NCBI RefSeq assembly: GCF_030053835.1
Contig: NZ_CP125655.1
Location: forward strand, 2,604,001 to 2,668,000
From: Cellulomonas sp. ES6
GTDB lineage: Bacteria > Actinomycetota > Actinomycetes > Actinomycetales > Cellulomonadaceae
DNA length: 64,000 nucleotides
Direction of reading: 5' to 3'
In this document: positions 1 to 7,940 of the stretch, in pieces
Numbering within the stretch: the first letter of the stretch is position 1
How the letters are laid out: each line of letters begins with the position of its first letter
Translations under genes and position numbers: made by a program
Notes under the pieces: generated by a model
The model's database searches: none
The model's input: the letters and a program-made list of their open reading frames with translations, nothing else
Told to the model about the DNA's origin: nothing

Positions 1-2
1 AC

Positions 3-257
3 GGCTGCTCGTACAACCACGACCACGCGTGCAGCGCGGCCGCGATCACCGTCGGCGGCAGCACGACCGGCGACGCGCAGTGCTCCACGTTCATCCCGCT
101 GAGCGTCAAGGGCGGGCTCGACCGCGTCGTCTCGCACGTCGGCGCCTGCCAGCGCGCGGACTGCTCCCACAACGAGCACCTGACGTGCGCCGCCGACGCG
201 GTCCGCATCGGCGCGGGCCACGACCTGGCGGACTGCCTGACGTACGCCCCGGCCTGA
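3..257 (+). CDS. DUF1540 protein, 3' end only
   Basis: This is the C-terminal part of a gene that begins before the window; 84 codons and the TGA stop are visible. The frame holds two similar cysteine clusters, GCSYNHDHACSAAAI near the start and CQRADCSHNEHLTC further on, each followed by a short 'CSTFI' or 'CLTY' ending. This is the DUF1540 pattern of small cysteine-rich proteins, often present twice in actinobacterial versions. The even spacing of Cys and His suggests metal binding, but the family has no settled function. The frame call is firm because no other frame keeps the paired cysteine motifs. Confidence 0.75.
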   Translation, partial: GCSYNHDHACSAAAITVGGSTTGDAQCSTFIPLSVKGGLDRVVSHVGACQRADCSHNEHLTCAADAVRIGAGHDLADCLTYAPA

Positions 258-299
258 TCCGCGCCCGGTCCACGCCCGACCCGCGCGCCGGGCGGGAGG

Positions 300-965
300 T
301 CAGTCCTCCCGCTCGGTGGCGGCGGCTACAGCGGCCGCCACCGGCACGGCGCCCTCGGACAGCTCCAGGGTGAGGCCCGCGGTGCGCGGCTCGTCGAGCA
401 GGGCCACCAGCACGGCGGCGACGTCGTCGCGCGGCACCGACCCCCGCGGGATGTCCGGGCCGAGGCGGACCCGGCCCGTGCCGGGCTCGTCCGTGAGCGA
501 CCCGGGGCGCAGGATCGTGGTGTCGAGGTCGCGCTCGCGCAGCGCCTCCTCGGCTGCCGTCTTCGCGCGCAGGTACGCCGCGAACACCTCGTCGGTGCCC
601 GGCGGCGGCTCGGCCCCCGCCCCGACGGACGAGACGAGCAGGTAGCGCCGGACGCCGGCCGTGGTGGCGGCGTCGGCGAGCAGCACCGCGGCGCCGCGGT
701 CGACCGAGTCCTTGCGGGCCGTCCCGCTGCCGGGGCCGGCCCCGGCCGCGAAGACGACGGCGTCGGCGCCGTCGAGGTGCGGCGCGAGGTCGCCGACGCC
801 GGCCTGCTCGAGGTCGAGGAGCACCGCGGTCGCGCCGTCGGCCTCGACGTCCGCGACGTGCGCGGGGTTCCGGACGACGGCGACCGGCGTGTCACCCCGC
901 TCGGCGAGCAGCCGGCTCAGGCGTCGGGCGATCTTCCCGTGGCCCCCGGCGATGACGATGCGCAT
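300..965 (-). CDS. NAD(P)-binding NmrA/SDR-like protein
   Basis: The 221-residue protein opens with MRIVIAGGHGKIARRL, a Rossmann dinucleotide-binding loop (GGxGxxA) of the atypical SDR (NmrA or YwnB-like) type. It continues with a VFAAGAG segment and a YLLVSSVGA strand typical of the family. Length and layout fit a single-domain NAD(P)H-binding oxidoreductase or sensor; substrate unknown. The reading frame stays open far upstream, but the start was set at the ATG just before the Rossmann motif. A TACCGT -10 box lies 6 bases before this ATG, so the transcript is probably leaderless. Confidence 0.85.
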   Translation of the reverse strand: MRIVIAGGHGKIARRLSRLLAERGDTPVAVVRNPAHVADVEADGATAVLLDLEQAGVGDLAPHLDGADAVVFAAGAGPGSGTARKDSVDRGAAVLLADAATTAGVRRYLLVSSVGAGAEPPPGTDEVFAAYLRAKTAAEEALRERDLDTTILRPGSLTDEPGTGRVRLGPDIPRGSVPRDDVAAVLVALLDEPRTAGLTLELSEGAVPVAAAVAAATERED

Positions 966-971
966 CCGTCC

Positions 972-977
972 ACGGTA
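972..977 (-). promoter_or_regulatory. -10 box of leaderless NmrA-like gene
   Basis: TACCGT on the minus strand, six bases before the ATG at 965. No Shine-Dalgarno sequence lies between. No clear -35 was found. Confidence 0.4.
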
Positions 978-1022
978 GGAGCGTCCGGGCGGGCCCGCCA
1001 CAGGGTCGCGGCCGTGCAGGCA

Positions 1023-1082
1023 GGCGGCGGGTGGCGACGGCCGGCGGCGGGTGGCGACGGCCGGCGGCGGGTGGGGACGGCC
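1023..1082. repeat. Three tandem 20-bp repeats
   Basis: Three head-to-tail copies of a 20-bp unit beginning GGCGGCGGGTGGCGACGGCC; the third differs by one base. They lie in the 455-bp non-coding stretch 966-1420, in which I see no gene. Probably simple slippage repeats. Confidence 0.8.
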
Positions 1083-1420
1083 CGTGCCGCCCGCCGGTCC
1101 CCCCGGCCGAGCGCAGGGTGCCCCGGGCCGCGGAGGGGTGCCACGGCCCGGGGCGTGACGCCCGTCGCCGAAGGGGGTGACGGTGCCGGGCGTCGGCGCC
1201 GCGTGCCGCGCGTGCCGGCGCGGGTGTGCCGGCGCGTGCGGGGTGGCGGCGCACGGCCAGGCTAGGCAGCGCCGGGCCTCACGGAGACCGATGAGTAGCG
1301 CACGAAGGCGGAACCAGGTGGTGGACCAGGTCGGACTGAGGGGCGCGACCGGCCTCGCCGGCGCGCCGCGCAGCGACTGCGTAGGGGTGCGGACGTGACC
1401 AGGCCCCGGGTGCGCCCGCG

Positions 1421-1765
1421 TCACGCCCCCGCCGGACGGGGCGCCGCCTCCCGCTCCAGCGGCCGCAGCGCGGCGAGCCGGGCGCGGAGGTCGCGCACGT
1501 CGTCGGGGCCGGACGCGCCGGGCACGACCGAGAGCGCGGTGAACGTCTCCGCCGTGGGCAGCAGGTCCCGGGCCAGGTCGCGCAGCGCCTCCGCGACCTC
1601 GGCCAGCTCGGTGACGTGACCGGCGTCGAGGTCCGGCGGGTCGCCCTGCAGGCCGACGTACAGGACGAAGCCGGCGCGCGCGGGCTGGAGGTCGCGCGGC
1701 GGGCGGCGGGGGGCGGTCGGCGGGCCCGGCACGGCGGGCGGCGCGGGGGTGCGTGGACGTGGCAC
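1421..1765 (-). CDS. Hypothetical protein, 114 aa
   Basis: Small ORF starting at a GTG with a GGAG about eight bases upstream. The first 30 residues are Pro/Arg-rich and probably disordered. The rest (residues 33-105) reads like a compact alpha/beta domain: GFVLYVGLQGDPPDLD, then a leucine-rich helix with acidic and basic residues, then ETFTALSVVPGASG. I do not recognise a family. It stands alone between non-coding regions. The opposite strand has open frames too, but they are Arg/Ala-rich and lack such a pattern. Confidence 0.5.
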   Translation of the reverse strand: MPRPRTPAPPAVPGPPTAPRRPPRDLQPARAGFVLYVGLQGDPPDLDAGHVTELAEVAEALRDLARDLLPTAETFTALSVVPGASGPDDVRDLRARLAALRPLEREAAPRPAGA

Positions 1766-1971
1766 GGGGTGCTCCGGAGGGGTGCGCGGGGCCGCGCGGG
1801 GCGGGCGGCCGGGTGTGGTCGGGGGACGCGGGGCGTCAGGACCGACAGCGCGTGCGGTGCGCTCCGGGGCGTACGCCGACGGACGCCGGGGTGGCGTCGG
1901 TCGGGCGTCGGCGGTGCGTCACGGCACGAGCGTGACGCACGGGGCCGGTGCTGTCCACGGCAATGCCCGGT

Positions 1972-1994
1972 CCGGTCTCAGCGGCCGAGACCGG
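1972..1994. terminator. Hairpin downstream of upp
   Basis: Perfect 8-bp inverted repeat (CCGGTCTC / GAGACCGG) with a 7-base loop, 39 bp past the upp stop. No T tract follows. It is the only strong hairpin in 1766-2032, where I see no gene. Confidence 0.45.
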
Positions 1995-2032
1995 ATGACG
2001 GGAGGCGCCGCCCGGCGGGGCGGCGGGCGGGG

Positions 2033-2668
2033 TCAGACGACGCCGTAGAGGCGGTCGCCGGCGTCGCCCAGGCCCGGGACGATGTAGGCCTTCTCGTTGA
2101 GGCGCTCGTCCACGGCGGCGACGACCACCGTGACGTCGACCCGGTCGCCGACGGCGTCCTCGACGACCTTGAGGCCCTCGGGTGCGGCGAGCAGGCAGAC
2201 CGCCGTGACGTCGCGCGCACCGCGGTCGAACAGGTACTCGATCGCGGCGACCAGCGTGCCGCCGGTGGCCAGCATCGGGTCGATGAGGAAGCACTGGCGG
2301 CCGGTGAGGTCCTCCGGCAGCCGGTTGGCGTAGGTGATGGCCTCGAGCGTGGTCTCGTCGCGCTGCATGCCGAGGAACCCGACCTCCGCGGTCGGCATCA
2401 GCCGGGTCATGCCGTCGAGCATGCCGAGGCCGGCGCGCAGGATCGGGACCACGAGCGGCAGCGGCTCGGCGATCTTGACGCCGGTGGTGCGGGCGACGGG
2501 CGTCTCGATCTCGACCGGCTCGGTGCGCACGTCGCGCGTCGCCTCGTAGGCGAGCAGGGTCACGAGCTCGTCGACGAGCTTGCGGAACGTCGGGGACGAC
2601 GTGTCCTTGTTGCGGAGCACCGACAGCTTGTGGGCGACGAGCGGGTGGTCGGCGACGTGCAGGCGCAT
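2033..2668 (-). CDS. upp: Uracil phosphoribosyltransferase
   Basis: Cytosolic pyrimidine-salvage enzyme that makes UMP from uracil and PRPP. The 211-residue length is standard. The PRPP loop is seen as [13 protein letters not shown] (about residues 127-139), and the uracil-contacting C-terminus as [16 protein letters not shown]. The flexible loop region [13 protein letters not shown] is also intact. It is a single gene, divergent from tadA. TAGGTT ends six bases before the ATG, so the message is probably leaderless. Confidence 0.98.
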   Translation of the reverse strand: MRLHVADHPLVAHKLSVLRNKDTSSPTFRKLVDELVTLLAYEATRDVRTEPVEIETPVARTTGVKIAEPLPLVVPILRAGLGMLDGMTRLMPTAEVGFLGMQRDETTLEAITYANRLPEDLTGRQCFLIDPMLATGGTLVAAIEYLFDRGARDVTAVCLLAAPEGLKVVEDAVGDRVDVTVVVAAVDERLNEKAYIVPGLGDAGDRLYGVV

Positions 2669-2674
2669 GGGCTC

Positions 2675-2680
2675 AACCTA
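2675..2680 (-). promoter_or_regulatory. -10 box of leaderless upp
   Basis: TAGGTT on the minus strand with a 6-base gap to the upp ATG. The upstream intergenic stretch (2681-3014) shows no gene. Confidence 0.45.
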
Positions 2681-3014
2681 CCGTGCGCGGGCGGCGCCCC
2701 GCCCCGCCCCGGCGGCTCCGCCGGGCGCCACGGCACCGGCACGGGCCCGCGTCCGGCCGGTGCGTGCGACCGGCGACCGCCGGGTGGGTCCAACGTCCCG
2801 GGCGCGGGGCCCGCGCGGGCGCGACGCTAGCGGGAGCGCGCGGCGACGACGAGGACCCCCTGCCTGCGTCGTCGCCGCCGCGCACCCAACTCCCGTGCCG
2901 CACGCGCACCGTCGCGCGTCCGTTCCGGTGGTCCGCCGTCCCTCTCGGCCACCCCCGCCACCCCCCCGCCGCGGTGCCCGGTCCCGCCGCGCGTGGTGCG
3001 CGAGGATGGGCCGC

Positions 3015-3485
3015 ATGTTCGCGCGCCCCGACGACCTGACCGCGATGGGCCTGGCCCTCACCGAGGCCGCCGGCTGCGCGGCGTCGGGGGACGTCCCCGT
3101 GGGGGCGGTCGTGATCGGCCCGGACGGCGCGGTCGTCGGCGCGGGCCGCAACCGGCGGGAGGCGGACGGCGACCCGACCGCGCACGCGGAGGTCCTGGCG
3201 CTGCGGGCGGCGTCGGCGGCCCTGGGCCGGTGGCGGCTCGACGACTGCACGCTCGTCGTGACGCTCGAGCCGTGCCTGATGTGCGCGGGCGCGACGGTCC
3301 TGGCCCGTGTGCCGCGGCTGGTGCTCGGTGCCTGGGACCCGAAGGCCGGCGCGTGCGGGTCGCAGTGGGACGTGGTGCGCGACTCGCGGTCGAACCACCG
3401 CGTCGAGGTGGTCGGCGGCGTCCGCGAGGAGGAGTGCGGGGTGTTGCTGCGCGAGTTCTTCGCGCCGCACCGCGGCGGGGCCTGA
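3015..3485 (+). CDS. tadA: tRNA adenosine(34) deaminase
   Basis: Zinc enzyme that deaminates adenosine 34 of tRNA-Arg(ACG) to inosine. The cytidine-deaminase fold shows the zinc and proton-shuttle motif HAEVLAL (His-Ala-Glu, about residues 51-53) and the second zinc motif PCLMCAGA (Cys-x-x-Cys, about residues 81-84). Length 156 aa is typical. An upstream in-frame ATG at 3006 is possible, but GAGGA at 3002-3006 is correctly spaced for the ATG at 3015. Convergent with the binding-protein gene, with a strong shared hairpin between. Confidence 0.93.
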   Translation: MFARPDDLTAMGLALTEAAGCAASGDVPVGAVVIGPDGAVVGAGRNRREADGDPTAHAEVLALRAASAALGRWRLDDCTLVVTLEPCLMCAGATVLARVPRLVLGAWDPKAGACGSQWDVVRDSRSNHRVEVVGGVREEECGVLLREFFAPHRGGA

Positions 3486-3561
3486 CAGCGGGGGACCGGC
3501 GCGACGGCCCCGTGGGGTCCCGGCAGGCCCGGGACGTCGGTCCCGCTCCGCGCCGCACGGA

Positions 3562-3597
3562 CGAGGGCCCCCGCCGGTGCACCGGCGGGGGCCCTCG
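3562..3597. terminator. Bidirectional terminator hairpin
   Basis: A 36-base perfect palindrome: CGAGGGCCCCCGCCGGTG followed by its exact complement. It sits between the converging ends of tadA and the ABC binding-protein gene. No T run, as is usual for high-GC actinobacterial terminators. Confidence 0.85.
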
Positions 3598-3618
3598 TCG
3601 CAGGGGGCGGACGGCGGG

Positions 3619-4989
3619 TCAGCCGCCCGTGATGTTGTCGTACGCCCGCATGGCCGCGGGCTGGGCGTCCGCCAGCGCGTCCTCGGGGGACTTGTCGCCG
3701 AGCAGCGCCGCGGTGATGGCGTTGTTCAGCTCGTTCTGGATGTCCTGGCCGGCGGGGGAGGACCCGAAGGTCTGCCCGTAGTCCACGACGTCGTAGTAGG
3801 TGGAGATCACCTGGTCGAAGCCGGCGTCGCCGGTCTCCGTGACGTACTCGTCGCGGATCGCCTTGTCCGCCTCGGGCGAGCCGGTGAACAGGCCGGTGTT
3901 GATCCCGCCGTCCGTGGCGATCGTGTCGGCCCGGGCCTCGCCGGCCGCCATCCACGCGTCGTAGGACGTGAGGTTGAGCATCCAGGAGCAGGCGGCGTCC
4001 TTGTTCTGCGCCCCGGCGGGGATGACGAAGGCGGTGCCGGAGGCGACGGAGAACGGGTTGCCGTCCTGGTCGAGGAACGGCACGGCCTCGATCTCGATCT
4101 GGCCGACGTAGGCCCCGAGCACGTTCGGGTACCACTGGGCGTTGACCTGCGCGCCGACCTGGTCGGCGACGTACTGGTTGTTGTCGCCGAAGGTGTCGAA
4201 CGAGTCGGTGAACGACTTGACCTTGGCGAAGCCGCCCTGGGCGTCGGTGATCTGCTTGAGCAGCTCGATGCCGGCGACGTTGGACGGGTCGTCGAGGGTC
4301 GGCTTGCCGTCCGCGTCGGTGAGCTGCCCGCCCTGCCCGAGGATCCACAGGCCGCCCTGGCCGGTGGCCACGGGGTCGAGGCCGAGCGTCGTCGGGACGC
4401 CGCCGCTCTCGGCGTACATCTTCTCGATGGCCGGGATGAGGACGTCCGGCTTCGAGGTGTCGATCTGGTCGTTGGTGACGCCCGCGGCGTCCATGACCCG
4501 CTTGTTCAGGATGATGGCCGGCGGCTGGTAGAACTGCGGCACCGCCCACACCTGGTCCTCGTACCGCACGTCGTCGACGACCGACGGGTAGTACTGCTCC
4601 TCCGGCACGACGTCGTGCGCGGCGTAGCAGGCGTCCAGCGGCATGATCAGGTCCTGCGCCGCGTACGTCGTGACGTACCGGCGGTCCATCTGCACGACGT
4701 CGGGGACGTCGCCGCTGGCGAGGCGGGTGGTGAACTTCTGGGCGTCGAACGCGGTGGCGTCGAGCTCGATGTCCACGTCGGAGAGCTGCTCGGCGGCGTA
4801 GTCGAGCCGCGACTGGCCCACGTCGTCGGCGTTCTCGAAGCCCCAGGCGTTGAGCGTGCCGGTGGCCTCGGTGCTGAAGTCGCTGGATCCGCCGCCCTCC
4901 TCCTCCCCACCGCCGGAGCTGCACGCCGCGAGGGCGAGCGCGGTGAGGGGCAGCAGGGCGATCGCTGCGCGACGGCTCCTCTTGGTCAT
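3619..4989 (-). CDS. ABC sugar-binding lipoprotein (CUT1)
   Basis: Extracellular solute-binding protein of family 1, membrane-anchored. The 456-residue precursor has a basic start (MTKRSRRAA), a hydrophobic segment and the lipobox LALAACSSG, so the mature N-terminus is a lipidated Cys near residue 22. A Gly/Glu/Ser linker leads to the binding domain, with the family-like segment SGDVPDVVQMDRRY and aromatic residues (YYPSV, FYQPPAIILNK) that could hold sugar. Start fixed by AGGAAGGG upstream of the ATG. No permease adjoins it; the likely partners lie 37 kb away (41295-43243) behind the same operator type. Ligand is inferred to be a mannose-containing oligosaccharide. Confidence 0.9.
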   Translation of the reverse strand: MTKRSRRAAIALLPLTALALAACSSGGGEEEGGGSSDFSTEATGTLNAWGFENADDVGQSRLDYAAEQLSDVDIELDATAFDAQKFTTRLASGDVPDVVQMDRRYVTTYAAQDLIMPLDACYAAHDVVPEEQYYPSVVDDVRYEDQVWAVPQFYQPPAIILNKRVMDAAGVTNDQIDTSKPDVLIPAIEKMYAESGGVPTTLGLDPVATGQGGLWILGQGGQLTDADGKPTLDDPSNVAGIELLKQITDAQGGFAKVKSFTDSFDTFGDNNQYVADQVGAQVNAQWYPNVLGAYVGQIEIEAVPFLDQDGNPFSVASGTAFVIPAGAQNKDAACSWMLNLTSYDAWMAAGEARADTIATDGGINTGLFTGSPEADKAIRDEYVTETGDAGFDQVISTYYDVVDYGQTFGSSPAGQDIQNELNNAITAALLGDKSPEDALADAQPAAMRAYDNITGG

Positions 4990-5049
4990 TGACGTGTTCC
5001 CTTCCTCGGCCACTGGGTCCGCGTCGTCGCGGGCCCACGGGAGAACCCT

Positions 5050-5063
5050 CGGCATCGGTGCCG
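5050..5063. promoter_or_regulatory. Operator A2 (LacI-type) for binding protein
   Basis: CGGCATCGGTGCCG shares the core GGCATCG-TGCC with the TGGNATCGATNCCA sites elsewhere. It lies in the untranslated leader between the predicted minus-strand promoter and the binding-protein ATG. Weaker match than the other sites. Confidence 0.55.
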
Positions 5064-5090
5064 AGATGGATGAAAACCTTCCCACATCGG

Positions 5091-5120
5091 ACGCTAGTTC
5101 AGGGCCCTCTGCGGCGGCAA
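5091..5120 (-). promoter_or_regulatory. Predicted promoter of binding-protein gene
   Basis: TTGCCG, an 18-base spacer, then TAGCGT on the minus strand. Transcription would start near 5084, upstream of operator A2. Confidence 0.4.
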
Positions 5121-5130
5121 GAGCGGGCGG

Positions 5131-5146
5131 ATCACGGTGTGATCAC
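5131..5146. promoter_or_regulatory. Overlapping inverted repeats
   Basis: ATCAC-GGT-GTGAT overlaps the perfect octamer palindrome GTGATCAC. It lies in the divergent control region 4990-5236, upstream of both promoters. It could be an activator site; the protein is unknown. Confidence 0.3.
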
Positions 5147-5193
5147 GCCTGTCCGACGCGTGCTGACCATGGACTCGACACCCAGTCTGTGAC

Positions 5194-5217
5194 TAGGCTC
5201 ATATGGCAACGATGCCA
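5194..5217 (+). promoter_or_regulatory. -10 box and LacI-type operator A
   Basis: TAGGCT (5194-5199) is a good actinobacterial -10. The operator TGGCAACGATGCCA (5204-5217) follows directly and covers the likely transcription start. The same 14 bases occur at 43307. Confidence 0.75.
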
Positions 5218-5236
5218 CAAAGACGAGGATTTGGCG

Positions 5237-7843
5237 ATGCCCTCCGCGCGTGAAGAGTCCCGAGACGACCGCCTGGACCACGACGGCTCCGGCCCCCCGC
5301 TCCCCGACGGCCCCGCTGCCGCCCGCCCCGTGCCGGGACCGCGGCTGCGGCAGGTCCTGCTGGTGGGCCACACCCACCACGACGTCGGCTACACGAACAG
5401 CCCGCGCCTGGTCGACGACCTGCACGCTGAGACCGTACGGCGGGTCCTGGACCTGTGCGACACGGAGGACGGCGACGGGCCGGACGCGTTCCGGTGGACC
5501 TTCGAGGTGGCCCGGCCCGTGCTGCGGTTCCTGGAGCGGGCCTCCGCCGCCGACGTGGAGCGGCTGCGCCGCCGGGTCGCCGAGGGGCGGGTCGCCGTGA
5601 CCGGCGGCTACCTCAACATGACCCAGCTGCCCTCCGACGCGGAGCTCGGGACCGCGTACGACCTGCTGGACCGGCTGCGGGACGCCGGGCTCCCCGTGCG
5701 CACCGAGCAGCACGGCGACGTCAACGGCACCGCGTGGGGCACGGTCGACGGCATGCGCCGCGCCGGCGTCTCGCGGCTCGTGATGGCGCTCAACCCCGAC
5801 CACGGCCGACCGCCCTACACCCAGCCGACCGGCTTCTGGTGGGAGGGGCCGTCGGGCGGGCGGGTGTTCGTGTGGCTGTCCACGCACTACGGGGTGGGCG
5901 AGGAGTGGGGGATCGTCGACGGGGACGTCACCGCCGCGGAGGCCCACGTCGCGGCGTTCGTCGCGCAGCTCGAGGCGCGCGACGACTACCCGTACGACAC
6001 CGCCGTCGTGCACGCCGCCAACGACAACCGGTGGCCGACGGCGCTGTGGCTGGACGTCGTGCGGCACTGGAACGCCCGCCACCCGGAGCTGCCCATGCGC
6101 ACGGCGACGGTCGACGAGGCGCTGGACGTGCTGCAGCCGCAGGCCGAGGCCGCCGACGTGCCCGTGGCCCGCGGCGAGTGGTCGGACTGGTGGGCGCACG
6201 GGCACGGCTCGACGGCGCGGGAGGTCGCCGTCTACCGGGAGGCCCGCAGCCTCGCGCGGGCGGCGCAGACCACGCTCGGCCTCACGCGGCTGCGGGGCGA
6301 CGGCGAGCCGGCGCTCGCGGACGTCATCGGCTACCGCCGCGGGCCCGTGCGCGTGCGGTCGGACGCCGAGGTGGCGCGGGACCTGGAGCGCGTCGACCAC
6401 GAGCTGCTGCTGTTCGGCGAGCACACCTGGGGCTCCTGGGAGACCTACTCCAAGCCGTACTCCACGTTCTCGCACTCGCACTGGAACGCGAAGGCCGGCT
6501 TCGCCTACGGGGCGTTCGACCTGGCGCGGGACCTCGCCGTCGAGGGGCTGTTCCGGTTCGCGGCCAGCGGGCCCGGCGCGGCGGCCGGCGGCGCGGAGGG
6601 CGCCGGCGGGACCCGGGTGCTCGTGGTCAACCCGACCGAGCGCACCCGCACCGAGCCCGTCGACGTCGAGGTCGCCGGCCGCACCCGGGCCCGCACCGTG
6701 GCGACGGTCCCGCCCTTCGGCGTCGCGGTGGTGCCGCTGCCCGCGGCGCCCGGCGCGTCACGGACGGCACGGGAGCTGACCTGGGGCGCGTACCGGGTGG
6801 CGGTGGACCCGGCGCGCGGCGGCGTCGTGTCGCTGGTGCACCTGCCCTCGGGCCGCGAGCTGGTGGACGGCGGCGCCGGGCACGGGCTGGGCGCGGTCGT
6901 CGCCGAGACCGTCGTCCCGGGCAGCACCCACCCGATGGTGGTGCGGGACCCGAAGGACTTCCACCCCGACTTCCCCGGCCCGGACTTCGACCGCCGGCAC
7001 GCGACCGGCGACGAGGAGCCGGTCGTCACCGAGGGCGACGGCTGGGCGCGGATCTCGTGGCGGACCACCCCACCGGGCCTGCCGGCCGCGACGACCACGC
7101 TGACGCTGTACCGGGACGTCGACGTGGTGGACCTGGCCGTCGCGCTGGTGAAGCCCGAGTCGTTCGGGCCGGAGAGCATCCACGTGGCGTTCCCGTTCCG
7201 CGTGGACGGCCCCCCGGAGTTCCTGCTGGAGACCGCGGGCGCGGTGTACGCCGCCGAGACCGAGCAGCTGCCCGACACCAGCAAGGACTGGTACTCGGTG
7301 CAGCACGCCGTCGGGGTGCACGGCGCGGCGGGCGGGCCGGGCGTGCTGTGGGGCACCGTCGACGCGCCGCTGGTGCAGGTCGGCGGGCTGCACACGGGAG
7401 AGTGGGCACGCACCCTGCGACCCGCGAGCGGCTACCTGTCGTCGTGGCTCATGAACAACCTGCACTTCACGAACTTCCAGGCCCGGCAGGAGGGCACCCG
7501 CACCTACCGCTACCGGTTCGCCGCCGCCGACGCCGTGACGCGCGAGGCCGTGCGCGTGCTCGGGCGGGACCTCGCCGAGCCGCTCCAGGCCCGCGCGTAC
7601 GACGGCCCGGTGGCGTTCACCGGCCGGTCGGGTCTGCGGGTGGAGCCCGCGGAGCGGGTGCTGGCCGAGGTGCGGCCGCTGCCGGGGCCGGGTGGCGGCG
7701 TGCGGGTGCGGCTGCGGAACCCGGGCGACGAGCCCGTCGAGGCGACCGTCACGTGGGACGGGCCGGGCGTGGCCGGCGGGGGCCGGGTGTCGCTGGGCGG
7801 CCACGGGGTGGCCGACGTGGTGCTGCACCACCCGGAGGGCTGA
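5237..7843 (+). CDS. GH38-like (DUF5054-type) glycosidase
   Basis: An 868-residue cytoplasmic protein that resembles a GH38 alpha-mannosidase but diverges from it. The N-terminal metal motif reads VGHTHHDVGYT (about residues 43-53), where classic GH38 has HxDxxW. The probable nucleophile Asp is in QHGDVNGTAWG (about 161), and GEHTWGSWET is a further metal or substrate loop. The C-terminal half is beta-rich, as in GH38. I believe this matches the DUF5054 group, whose activity is not established. A 35-residue Pro/Ala-rich lead has no signal peptide. Start set by GAGGA seven bases before the ATG. Regulated by operator A. Confidence 0.85.
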   Translation: MPSAREESRDDRLDHDGSGPPLPDGPAAARPVPGPRLRQVLLVGHTHHDVGYTNSPRLVDDLHAETVRRVLDLCDTEDGDGPDAFRWTFEVARPVLRFLERASAADVERLRRRVAEGRVAVTGGYLNMTQLPSDAELGTAYDLLDRLRDAGLPVRTEQHGDVNGTAWGTVDGMRRAGVSRLVMALNPDHGRPPYTQPTGFWWEGPSGGRVFVWLSTHYGVGEEWGIVDGDVTAAEAHVAAFVAQLEARDDYPYDTAVVHAANDNRWPTALWLDVVRHWNARHPELPMRTATVDEALDVLQPQAEAADVPVARGEWSDWWAHGHGSTAREVAVYREARSLARAAQTTLGLTRLRGDGEPALADVIGYRRGPVRVRSDAEVARDLERVDHELLLFGEHTWGSWETYSKPYSTFSHSHWNAKAGFAYGAFDLARDLAVEGLFRFAASGPGAAAGGAEGAGGTRVLVVNPTERTRTEPVDVEVAGRTRARTVATVPPFGVAVVPLPAAPGASRTARELTWGAYRVAVDPARGGVVSLVHLPSGRELVDGGAGHGLGAVVAETVVPGSTHPMVVRDPKDFHPDFPGPDFDRRHATGDEEPVVTEGDGWARISWRTTPPGLPAATTTLTLYRDVDVVDLAVALVKPESFGPESIHVAFPFRVDGPPEFLLETAGAVYAAETEQLPDTSKDWYSVQHAVGVHGAAGGPGVLWGTVDAPLVQVGGLHTGEWARTLRPASGYLSSWLMNNLHFTNFQARQEGTRTYRYRFAAADAVTREAVRVLGRDLAEPLQARAYDGPVAFTGRSGLRVEPAERVLAEVRPLPGPGGGVRVRLRNPGDEPVEATVTWDGPGVAGGGRVSLGGHGVADVVLHHPEG

Positions 7844-7891
7844 CCGGGGCCGCTCTCGGGCGGGCACGACCGGGCGCCCCTCGGGCGTGGA

Positions 7892-7934
7892 CGAGGCCGG
7901 GTCCCGGGTCGCGACGACCCGGGACCCGGCCTCG
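7892..7934. terminator. Bidirectional terminator hairpin
   Basis: A perfect 19-bp stem (7892-7910 with 7916-7934) and 5-base loop, between the converging 5237 and 7941 genes. Confidence 0.88.
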
Positions 7935-7940
7935 CGCGTC

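Noticed and set aside
1616..2830. Long plus-strand ORF across upp
   Set aside because: Antisense to a clear upp gene; Arg/Gly/Asp-rich composition without domains, as expected for a shadow frame in 75% GC DNA.
2669..3014. Gene between upp and tadA
   Set aside because: Open frames exist on both strands but are Arg/Pro-rich and lack start signals; treated as a divergent promoter region.
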